A stretch of 19,594 nt of DNA, taken from positions 1 to 19,594 of the forward strand of contig DYIS01000015.1 of NCBI GenBank assembly GCA_020723545.1. The letters are read 5' to 3'. The position numbers and the translations under genes were made by a program. The stretch is from Ktedonobacter racemifer. GTDB taxonomy: Bacteria > Chloroflexota > DTOL01 > JACQYG01. Shown here piece by piece: positions 13,773 to 19,594 of the stretch (position 1 is its first letter; each line of letters opens with the position of its first letter). Under the pieces are notes generated by a model. That model worked only from the letters and a program-made list of their open reading frames with translations, searched no databases and was not told the origin of the DNA.

Positions 13773-15227
13773 TTACTCCCGATCCTGGCTCATGGCGTCC
13801 TCGTCCTCCAGGTTGCCAGCTCTCCACTTTTGGCTATCGTCCTTGATGCTCGTGTTCCACTGCAGCAAGGACTCCGTGTCCCTCTTCCATTGGTCCAGCG
13901 AGCGGTGGATGACCCGACCGATGAACAGCTCCCGGATGCGGCGCAGATTCGGGAGCTTCTTGACGGCGAACTTGTAGACCACGTACTCCGGGCGGTCGAA
14001 CATCTCCTCGCCAATGTAGACGGGGGTGCGGCGGAAGCGCAGGTCAATAAGCGACAGGCTCAGGTCGTCCATGACCTGGGCGATGTCGTCCTGCAATGCT
14101 GCCAGGGACACGCTGCGAAATTCGCCCCGGCTCTTGATCTTGAAGAAATACGTGGCATGGCCGGGGGCGGTCACCACCTCCATGGCAATGGCATTGGACG
14201 GGAGCGGCACCATGAACCAGATCTCCTCTTTTGGCTTCTCTTTTGGCTTCTCTTTTGGCTTCTCTTGGGGGTTTTCGCCAGAGCCCTGGTCAGTCCGGCC
14301 GCCAAGGGTGGCTAGAGCTCCCAAGTCCGGCGGCCCTTCGCCCCTTTCCTCTGCCCGGGTTTGCCCGGCCTCGGTGCCGGCCATATCGGCGGGTTGAACG
14401 GAGAACGCCCGACGCAGGCCGATGTACAGCAAGTCGGGCATGCTCTTCTGCCTCAAGTAATCGTAGGTCTCTGATCGGCCCTGGGCCTGGGCGACCCGGC
14501 TCTCCAGGACCGGCCAGATGGTCCGGTCGATGGCGTCCACCGCCCCTTTCTTCACGGCGTAGCCATCCCTCATGAGCAGGGCCAACTGGCGCAAAGCTGC
14601 CGACGGCAGGCCCGGAAAAACCTCCCTCAGCATCCGCATGGTGCTCAGGAAGAGCAGGTCTCTTTGTTCCATAAGGCGCCGGGCAAAGGTAACCCGAAAC
14701 TCCCCCATTTCCCCCAAGACGAGTCGCTGGCCGTCTGCCTGAGGGACGATCACCTGGAAGTTCTTTTCCTCCACCCCGGTGATGCGGCTGTAAAAGACCC
14801 TCAGGAGCGGGTTGGCATCGTCGTCGGGCAAGAGCACCATGGCCCGGTCGAAGAGCTTCAACAGGCACCGGCCCCCTGCCACCACCGCCCCCCTGGTGTC
14901 CATCTGTTGGTAACTGGCCTCGAAGTAGTCCACCTCCCCGAGTTCGTCCATCAAGAGGTCTTTCATCAGGGCCAGATTGCGCTGCCGGGAGAACTCCCGA
15001 CAAAAGGGGACGGTCTTATCGCCCATCTGGCTCAAGAGGAACCGACCACCAGGCAGATCGATCAGGACCAGGTAACCCTGGCGCAGGAAATGCGCCACCT
15101 CCCGGTAGTAGACAAGGTAGGGAGCCTCCTGGGAGGTGGTGATGACGAAGTTGTCCTTCTCCAGACCCACGTTGCCCTCGCCCTGGCTGACCAAACGGTC
15201 ATCAGGGCCAAAGTGTTTGTAGGACAT
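13773..15227 (-). CDS. Protein of unknown function with PH-like segments and a Lys/Pro/Glu repeat
   Basis: ATG at 15227 is chosen; a TTG at 15242 after GAGGG is an alternative giving five more residues. Any start upstream of about 15290 is excluded because it would lie before the promoter's start point. The product has about 484 residues. It holds two similar beta-rich segments followed by helices (VYYREVAHFLRQGYLVLIDL ... and MVLLPDDDANPLLRVFYSRI ...) that could be PH-like domains. A low-complexity linker with repeated KPKE follows (bases 14227-14262), then a third alpha/beta domain and a charged tail. No signal or membrane segment is seen. The adjacent zinc-ribbon gene starts four bases later. 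I do not recognise the family. Confidence 0.82.
   Translation of the reverse strand: MSYKHFGPDDRLVSQGEGNVGLEKDNFVITTSQEAPYLVYYREVAHFLRQGYLVLIDLPGGRFLLSQMGDKTVPFCREFSRQRNLALMKDLLMDELGEVDYFEASYQQMDTRGAVVAGGRCLLKLFDRAMVLLPDDDANPLLRVFYSRITGVEEKNFQVIVPQADGQRLVLGEMGEFRVTFARRLMEQRDLLFLSTMRMLREVFPGLPSAALRQLALLMRDGYAVKKGAVDAIDRTIWPVLESRVAQAQGRSETYDYLRQKSMPDLLYIGLRRAFSVQPADMAGTEAGQTRAEERGEGPPDLGALATLGGRTDQGSGENPQEKPKEKPKEKPKEEIWFMVPLPSNAIAMEVVTAPGHATYFFKIKSRGEFRSVSLAALQDDIAQVMDDLSLSLIDLRFRRTPVYIGEEMFDRPEYVVYKFAVKKLPNLRRIRELFIGRVIHRSLDQWKRDTESLLQWNTSIKDDSQKWRAGNLEDEDAMSQDRE
14227..14262. repeat. 12-bp tandem repeat encoding KPKE repeats
   Basis: The unit TCTTTTGGCTTC is repeated three times perfectly, with a degenerate fourth copy. 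It lies in frame in the linker of the unknown protein and encodes Lys-Pro-Lys-Glu repeats on the minus strand. Copy number could vary by slippage. Confidence 0.8.
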
Positions 15228-15254
15228 GGGGTAAGTATTCAATGTAGCCCTCGC

Positions 15255-15272
15255 TTCTTTACCAGTAAAGAA
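15255..15272. promoter_or_regulatory. Perfect palindrome TTCTTTAC-CA-GTAAAGAA in the 5' leader
   Basis: Eight-bp perfect arms around CA, at about +19 to +36 of the predicted transcript and before the start codon of the 512-class gene. The position suits a repressor operator or RNA element. Confidence 0.45.
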
Positions 15273-15297
15273 CCCCACAAGCTGGAGGGTTGGCGCT

Positions 15298-15326
15298 ATT
15301 CTAGTGGAGGCCACCGGCCCTGTCAA
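15298..15326 (-). promoter_or_regulatory. Sigma-70 promoter for the unknown-protein/zinc-ribbon operon
   Basis: TTGACA (15326-15321), 17-base spacer, TAGAAT (15303-15298) on the minus strand: a consensus -35 and a -10 with one mismatch. The predicted start lies near 15290. Confidence 0.8.
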
Positions 15327-15362
15327 GGGCCTGCCCCGGCCAATACGATTGACCTGCTACCG

Positions 15363-15391
15363 TTGCATTCGCGCCTGGACTAGGGTATACT
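15363..15391 (+). promoter_or_regulatory. Sigma-70 promoter for the flavoprotein operon
   Basis: TTGCAT (15363-15368), 17-base spacer, TATACT (15386-15391) on the plus strand. It is divergent from the promoter at 15298-15326 and leaves a leader of about 16 bases before the ATG. Confidence 0.7.
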
Positions 15392-15413
15392 GCTCGGTAC
15401 AAAGTAGGCATTT

Positions 15414-16850
15414 ATGGGTCGAGATTGCAACATGGCTGGCGCCGAGAACGATCTCCAGTTGAGGGATGGAGCCAGGATCGCCGTGGTGGGGGCGGGGCCA
15501 GCAGGCAGCCTGTTCGCCATCTTTGCCTGGCGCCTGGCCGCGGAACTGGGCCGGAAGGTCCAAATCACTGTCTTCGACGGCAAGCCCTTCACCCAAAGCG
15601 GGCCCCAGGGCTGTAACATGTGCGCCGGGGTGGTAGCGGAAAGCCTGGTGGCCAGGTTTCGTGAGATCGGCTTGACCCTTCCGGAAAGTGTCGTCCAGCG
15701 GCACGTCCGAGGGTACTGGTGGGAGACCCGGGCGGGGAACCTGCATCTATCGCCTCAGAAGGTCGAGTTGGAGATCTACACCGTCTACCGCGGCAATGGC
15801 CCCCGCGGCTCCACCCCGGGCCGCAACGTCAGCTTCGACGATTATCTCCTGGGACAGGTGAGCTCTTTAGGGATACAGGTGGTCCCACAGCCGGTGGCGG
15901 ACATCCAGGTGCCCCACGGCACCAGGAATGACCCGGCCACGGTGCTCGTCGGGTCCAAGGCACAAAAAGAAGTCTACGAGGCTGACCTGGTGGTGGGGGC
16001 CTTTGGCCTCAGCCTGCGCCTGGCGCGGCAGGTGAGCGCCCTGGGGTTCGGCTATGTCCCCCCTCCCACCTTGCCATCGTATCAGGCTGAGCTCCGGCTA
16101 GGAGCAGATCAGGTCAAGGAGGGCTTTCAGGATAGCATCGTCATCTATGAGCTGGGCCTGCCGGGCATCAAGTTCGGGGCGATCATCCCGAAACAGGAGC
16201 ACATCACCGTGACCCTCATCGGCGAGAAGGCAGGGAAAGAGAGCCTGCTGGACTTTCTGGCCCACCCCCTGGTCAGCGAGAGGCTGCCGCCAGGCTGGCA
16301 GGTGCCCGGCGACTACTGCCACTGCCGCCCGCGGGTGGCTGTGGCCCCTTGCCAAAAGCCTTTCACCGACCGGATAGTCATTATCGGCGATGCCAGCGTA
16401 TCCAGACTCTACAAGAACGGCCTAGACTCAGCGTTCCTGACGGCGCAGGCTGCAGCAGAGGCGGCATTCCGGCATGGCGTCTCCGCCCAGGCTTTCGCAC
16501 GCTACTACCTCCCCACGTGCTGGACCCTGGCAAGGGACGGCGCTTACGGCAGACTGCTCTTCCGTCTCAGTGCGCTGGGCTTTGCCTCCCAAAGATTCCT
16601 GCGACTTTTCGTCCGGGCTGCCCGCTACGAGCAGTTAGCCTGTCGGCCAAGGGAGCAGGTCCTGGGCCGCATCCTTTGGGGCTCCTTTACCGGCAACCAG
16701 CCCTATAAGGATATCCTGCTTACCGCCTTGAGTCCGAGAATACAGTGGCGCCTCTGGTCGCAGCTCTTCCGCAGGAATAAGAGGGGATCGCCCATGCCCA
16801 GAGGGACTGCCGGTGGCTCCGCAGACGAAGTAACACCCGACGAGGCCTAG
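15414..16850 (+). CDS. FAD-dependent oxidoreductase, geranylgeranyl-reductase-like (paralogue 1)
   Basis: The start is ATG 15414, six bases after AGTAGG; the second ATG six codons later is an alternative. The 478-residue product has an N-terminal FAD-binding Rossmann motif (IAVVGAGPAGSLFAIFAW), a Cys-rich loop (QGCNMCAGVV) like the C-x-GG loops of geranylgeranyl reductases, and VSFDDYLLG. An ADLVVGAFGL segment and the second FAD motif (DRIVIIGDASVSRLYKNGLD) follow. Family members reduce isoprenoid or lipid double bonds or hydroxylate small substrates with FAD; the substrate here is unknown. The conserved GDA motif is present but followed by SVSRLYKNG, unlike the usual AGxxxPxxGxG. It lies three bases upstream of its paralogue in one operon. 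Confidence 0.85.
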   Translation: MGRDCNMAGAENDLQLRDGARIAVVGAGPAGSLFAIFAWRLAAELGRKVQITVFDGKPFTQSGPQGCNMCAGVVAESLVARFREIGLTLPESVVQRHVRGYWWETRAGNLHLSPQKVELEIYTVYRGNGPRGSTPGRNVSFDDYLLGQVSSLGIQVVPQPVADIQVPHGTRNDPATVLVGSKAQKEVYEADLVVGAFGLSLRLARQVSALGFGYVPPPTLPSYQAELRLGADQVKEGFQDSIVIYELGLPGIKFGAIIPKQEHITVTLIGEKAGKESLLDFLAHPLVSERLPPGWQVPGDYCHCRPRVAVAPCQKPFTDRIVIIGDASVSRLYKNGLDSAFLTAQAAAEAAFRHGVSAQAFARYYLPTCWTLARDGAYGRLLFRLSALGFASQRFLRLFVRAARYEQLACRPREQVLGRILWGSFTGNQPYKDILLTALSPRIQWRLWSQLFRRNKRGSPMPRGTAGGSADEVTPDEA

Positions 16851-16853
16851 ACC

Positions 16854-18155
16854 GTGCGTACCTTTTCCGGCGACTATCTGGGTCCCCTGGACGACGGACA
16901 GTCTGCGGTGATCATCGGCGGCGGCCCCAGCGGGGCCGCCTGTGCCATCGCCCTGAAGAACCTGGCGGCGGAGCTGGGGCGGAACATCGAGGTCACCATC
17001 TACGAAGGGAAGACCTTTGCCGGGGAGATCCACCACAACCAGTGCGTGGGCGTGCTTTCCCCGCGGCTGCGGGAGGTCATGGAGGAGCGCCTGGGGGTGG
17101 CCTTCCCCCGCCACCTGGTGCAGACCAGTATCGGGGGCTACGTCCTGCACTCAGATCGCCAGAGCATCGTCCTGGAAGAGGAGGGTGAGCCGTCCTACGT
17201 CGTCAAGCGCGTCCAGTTCGATGACTATCTCCTGGGAAAGGCCAGGGAGCGAGGAGTACGAGTGGTTCAGTGTCGGGTTACCGATCTGGAGTTCGCCTGG
17301 GACCGGGTCGTGGTCTACAGCGAGGGAGACAATCGCCGGGCGGACGTGCTGGTGGGCGCTTTTGGCCTGGACGATGGGGCGATCCAGCTCTTCCAGCGAG
17401 CCACTTCGCCACGGCGCAGTGACGCTTACGTTCCACCACGGTGCCTGGACTCCATCGTGACCAGGATCTATCCCGATCCCGACTTCCTGACAGAATTCGG
17501 CGATCGCATCCACGCCTTTCTGCCCGCCATGCCCAGGATCGAGTTCGGGGCGGTCACACCCAAACACGATCATCTGACCGTTAACATCGCCGGCGCCCAG
17601 GTGGATGCGAGGCTCATGGGTGATTTCCTAACCTTTGCGCCAGTGAAGAGGGTATTGCCTCCATCCTTCAACCCCTCCTCCGGCGACCTGGCGTATTTCA
17701 AGGGCCGGTTTCCTGTGTCCCTGGCCAGAGGATATTACAATGACCGCTACGTGATAGTGGGCGACGCCGCCGGCCTCCTGCGCCCGTTCAAGGGCAAGGG
17801 TGTGACCTACGGCTGCATCACCGGCATCCGGGCCGCCGAAACGATCATGAAAGAGGGGATCTCCAAGGCTGCCTTCAGGGGATACGAGCGAAAGTCGCAG
17901 GAGGTCCTGGATGATATGATCTACGGCAGGATCGTCCGCTGGCTAGCCATCGCCAGCGCGTATTACGGGTTCTTGGACCCGGTTTTGGAGATCGCCAAAA
18001 ACGACCACGCTTTGCGCCGGGCCCTGTTCGACGCCGTTTCGGCCAATAAGCTATTCAAGGAGATCATCTGGGACACCTTACGCCCTGGCCTGGCGGCCAG
18101 GCTGGCCGCCGCCTCTGCCCTGGCCCTCCTGGGTTTCAAACCACGGTCTTCTTGA
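16854..18155 (+). CDS. FAD-dependent oxidoreductase, geranylgeranyl-reductase-like (paralogue 2)
   Basis: The GTG at 16854 starts three bases after the stop of paralogue 1. The 433-residue product has SAVIIGGGPSGAACAIAL, HHNQCVGVLSP in the Cys-loop position, VQFDDYLLG, ADVLVGAFGL, and the second FAD motif YVIVGDAAGLLRPFKGKG. That last motif is closer to the consensus than in paralogue 1. The two proteins share their layout and several matched motifs, so they arose by duplication. Hydrophobic stretches near the C-terminus (LAIASAYYGFL, LAAASALALLGF) suggest membrane association. Tandem divergence could mean two substrates or a heteromer. A strong hairpin follows. Confidence 0.87.
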   Translation: MRTFSGDYLGPLDDGQSAVIIGGGPSGAACAIALKNLAAELGRNIEVTIYEGKTFAGEIHHNQCVGVLSPRLREVMEERLGVAFPRHLVQTSIGGYVLHSDRQSIVLEEEGEPSYVVKRVQFDDYLLGKARERGVRVVQCRVTDLEFAWDRVVVYSEGDNRRADVLVGAFGLDDGAIQLFQRATSPRRSDAYVPPRCLDSIVTRIYPDPDFLTEFGDRIHAFLPAMPRIEFGAVTPKHDHLTVNIAGAQVDARLMGDFLTFAPVKRVLPPSFNPSSGDLAYFKGRFPVSLARGYYNDRYVIVGDAAGLLRPFKGKGVTYGCITGIRAAETIMKEGISKAAFRGYERKSQEVLDDMIYGRIVRWLAIASAYYGFLDPVLEIAKNDHALRRALFDAVSANKLFKEIIWDTLRPGLAARLAAASALALLGFKPRSS

Positions 18156-18204
18156 CTAGTAGAAAGCGTAAGCGCGTCACCTTACTTGCCCCTGGTTCTG
18201 CCGG

Positions 18205-18237
18205 AGACTCCCGGTGTCTGCCAGACACCGGGAGTCT
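18205..18237. terminator. Bidirectional hairpin terminator between convergent operons
   Basis: Perfect 16-bp arms AGACTCCCGGTGTCTG around one base, lying between the flavoprotein stop (18155) and the Mut7-C gene stop (18237). Only a short T-tract (TCTTAT) follows on the plus strand. It is of the same 16+1+16 design as the hairpin at 13004-13036. Confidence 0.7.
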
Positions 18238-18683
18238 TATCTCGCCGCTCCACTGACCCTCTCCACCATTCTCTGCCAATGAGTCCCTCTCCAGAAGAGC
18301 CGCCCACATTGCGGGCAGCGTCGAAACTCATCCTGGGTTTCGTAGACGTAAGGCGGCACCTGTCCGAGCACCTGGGGTTTGTCTACCTGCTCTAATGAGA
18401 CGTTGCAACGCAGGCAACGGGTGAAGGGCGGCCGTGAATCAAGATAGCCCTCCCGAGCCAACTGCCCGATCTGCTCCACCAGGTCTTCGCTGGACACGTA
18501 GAGGCCCTTTAACCCCTTGCGGGCCAGAAGTCGAGTGTCCCGGGTGAGGAGGACTCGGCCCTCCGCCCGCGCCAGCCGGGCGATCTCGGCATCGCTCCAG
18601 GCGTTGGAGTACAGTGTGTCATAGCCCAGGATACGCAGCCACTTGGCCAGGCGCCCCAGCATCTGGTCGGCCAGGAATCTCAT
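18237..18683 (-). CDS. Mut7-C PIN-like RNase with C-terminal zinc ribbon
   Basis: ATG at 18683 overlaps the stop of the upstream gene by four bases (ATGA). The 148-residue product matches the Mut7-C RNase domain: RFLADQMLGRLAKWLRILGY, then DTLY, a run with SDAEIARLARAEGRVLLTRD and RLLARKGLKGLYV. Conserved acidic residues (Asp6, the Asp before EIA, Asp of TRD) would form the PIN-type metal site. The C-terminal part has CLRC and CPQC pairs, a zinc ribbon. Members of this family are cytoplasmic, probably RNA-processing, proteins. It is translated with the HhH gene, so the pair may share a nucleic-acid quality-control role. Confidence 0.9.
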   Translation of the reverse strand: MRFLADQMLGRLAKWLRILGYDTLYSNAWSDAEIARLARAEGRVLLTRDTRLLARKGLKGLYVSSEDLVEQIGQLAREGYLDSRPPFTRCLRCNVSLEQVDKPQVLGQVPPYVYETQDEFRRCPQCGRLFWRGTHWQRMVERVSGAAR

Positions 18684-19369
18684 GCCACTGCCTTGCAGCA
18701 CTCCTTCACCGGACAAACATCGTGGCGATTGCTCCGACAAAAATCCTTCCCTAACCTCAGGAGGGCCGCTTCGCTGTCCACGAACCGTCCCTGAGGAATG
18801 GCCCTCTTTAAGTCTGCCAGGGCGACTTGGGGCTCTTGGGTGGAGGTGAGCCCCAGGTTCACGGCGGCCAGAAGAACCAGGGCCGAGGGCAGTGGGTCGG
18901 CCTTGGGCCATAACCCCCGTAGCTCCCGCAGGAAGATGTTAACGGTAACCGGCCCGATGCCTTTGCCCAGGGCCATGAGCCTGATCTCCAGGTCTCGCGG
19001 GTCACTGGCTGCAGCATGCAAGGCGTTCAGGTCCCCGTCATAAAGGGCCTCCAGAGCTTCCATCACCGCCAGAAGCTTGGTGGCGGTCTTGAAATCGTAG
19101 CGGGCATATCCGCCGGCATCCAGGAGCTCCACCAGCCCATCCCATCCCGTTTCGATGATGGCCTTCGGCGTGGTAATCCCTTGGCGCTCGAACTCGCCAT
19201 AGGTCCGGGCGGCCAGGCGCTCGCTGATGCGGCCCCCAAAAAGTATGGAGGCCAGGAACCACTTGAAGATCTCACCGGGCCGGCCGCCGGCCAGGTCGAT
19301 GCCAAGATCTCGTGAGTAGCGCCCACCGAGCCTTTGGGTCAAGAATTCCGCATAACCTTGAATTTTCAT
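18680..19369 (-). CDS. HhH/endonuclease III-like protein
   Basis: ATG at 19369 follows GAGAGGG at six bases; the frame is open ten codons further but without a site. The 229-residue product is largely helical, like DNA glycosylases of the HhH-GPD superfamily, with a helix-hairpin-helix LMALGKGIGPVTVNIFLREL at about residues 135-155. A Cys-rich tail (DFCRSNRHDVCPVKECCKAV) resembles the Fe-S cluster loop of endonuclease III, although the spacing C-x7-C-x4-C-C is not the classical C-x6-C-x2-C-x5-C. The catalytic Lys of bifunctional glycosylases is not evident, so activity is uncertain; monofunctional or structural roles are possible. It is co-translated with the Mut7-C RNase. Confidence 0.75.
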   Translation of the reverse strand: MKIQGYAEFLTQRLGGRYSRDLGIDLAGGRPGEIFKWFLASILFGGRISERLAARTYGEFERQGITTPKAIIETGWDGLVELLDAGGYARYDFKTATKLLAVMEALEALYDGDLNALHAAASDPRDLEIRLMALGKGIGPVTVNIFLRELRGLWPKADPLPSALVLLAAVNLGLTSTQEPQVALADLKRAIPQGRFVDSEAALLRLGKDFCRSNRHDVCPVKECCKAVA

Positions 19370-19398
19370 GGTTTTCCCTCTCCCAGACACCCAAACCA

Positions 19399-19427
19399 AT
19401 TATATCATCTTCCGCTCCTGGTTAGCA
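19399..19427 (-). promoter_or_regulatory. Extended -10 promoter for the HhH/Mut7-C operon
   Basis: TGATATAAT on the minus strand (TATAAT at 19404-19399) with the TGn extension; the -35 is weak. It lies 30 bases upstream of the ATG. Confidence 0.6.
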
Positions 19428-19494
19428 CGCCGAAATCCCCTTTTTCACCATTGGCTCATTGATTGGTCCAGGCCCCTCTGTTTGCACCGTTGAC

Positions 19495-19523
19495 TTGTGC
19501 CCTAACAATTGACCTGCTATAAT
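19495..19523 (+). promoter_or_regulatory. Promoter for the gene at the right edge
   Basis: TATAAT at 19518-19523, with TTGTGC 17 bases upstream as a weak -35. It reads toward a GGGGGA site and an ATG at 19577. Confidence 0.6.
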
Positions 19524-19576
19524 GTGGCCCTGCTTCGGTGCCAAAATAATACTCTCGCTAAGGGGGACCTCTCTTC

Positions 19577-19594
19577 ATGTTCATTGAAGGCTTC
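19577..19594 (+). CDS. Start of a further gene (six codons visible)
   Basis: ATG at 19577 is preceded eight to nine bases upstream by AGGGGGA and by a consensus TATAAT promoter. Only MFIEGF is visible before the window ends, so no product can be named. Confidence 0.5.

Noticed and set aside
15348..19519. The 12-base word ATTGACCTGCTA occurs at 15348-15359 and 19508-19519, both before plus-strand genes.
   Set aside because: Several such 12-mer pairs are expected by chance in a window of this size, and the position relative to the -10 box differs.
1..19594. CRISPR arrays, insertion sequences, rRNA genes and restriction-modification or toxin-antitoxin genes.
   Set aside because: None found: no regularly spaced repeats, transposase motifs or rRNA-like segments were seen.

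Overview
The window reads as the end of an integrated plasmid-like or conjugative-type element inserted beside a tRNA gene, followed by about 6.7 kb of ordinary host chromosome. The DNA is GC-rich. Start codons mix ATG, GTG and TTG behind good GGAGG-type sites, genes overlap by GTGA or ATGA, and secreted proteins carry Pro/Thr linkers (TPTPTP). This style, with PD40 propellers, multi-zinc-ribbon proteins and paired geranylgeranyl-reductase-like flavoproteins, suggests a Chloroflexota-like (Anaerolineae-type) bacterium. That is an inference from style, not a proven assignment.

Region 1 (1-12872, every gene on the minus strand) looks like the element. Read in the direction of transcription it begins at the 3' end of a tRNA-Gly(CCC) gene. 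Next come a tandem excisionase-like HTH protein with an AT-hook-like tail, two small zinc-ribbon or hypothetical ORFs, and a replication-initiator-like protein (winged helix plus a DnaA-domain-I-like C-terminus). ParA and ParB follow, then a zinc-finger protein, a membrane-anchored PD40 propeller, an SSB, a one-pass membrane protein and a coiled-coil/winged-helix/nuclease-like protein. The left part holds a LysM-CAP lipoprotein, a structured intergenic RNA candidate, a membrane-anchored small protein, a secreted protein and the start of a multi-pass membrane protein that runs off the edge. Replication, partition and SSB genes sit beside envelope genes, which is the layout of an integrated plasmid or ICE. 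No integrase, relaxase or transfer ATPase is in view, so mobility is inferred.

Three non-coding signals stand out in the element. First, a predicted transcript of about 310 nt (2564 to 2252, minus) has a strong promoter, hairpins, a long interrupted closing stem around two inner hairpins, and a terminal U-tract. Second, a cluster of palindromes lies inside the rep gene between its two domains (10519-10632) and could be an intragenic origin. Third, an insertion in ParB is encoded by two inverted repeats sharing the core GGGCACC-NN-GGTGCCC, one of them with perfect 18-bp arms; it may be an internal parS-like site.

Region 2 (12872-19594) is host chromosome. It holds the tRNA-Gly with its own promoter, a two-gene operon (a 512-residue-class protein of unknown function and a seven-zinc-ribbon protein), and a divergent operon of two paralogous FAD oxidoreductases ending in a strong hairpin. 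A convergent operon follows: an HhH/endonuclease-III-like protein and a Mut7-C PIN-like RNase with a zinc ribbon. The first codons of another plus-strand gene lie at the right edge.
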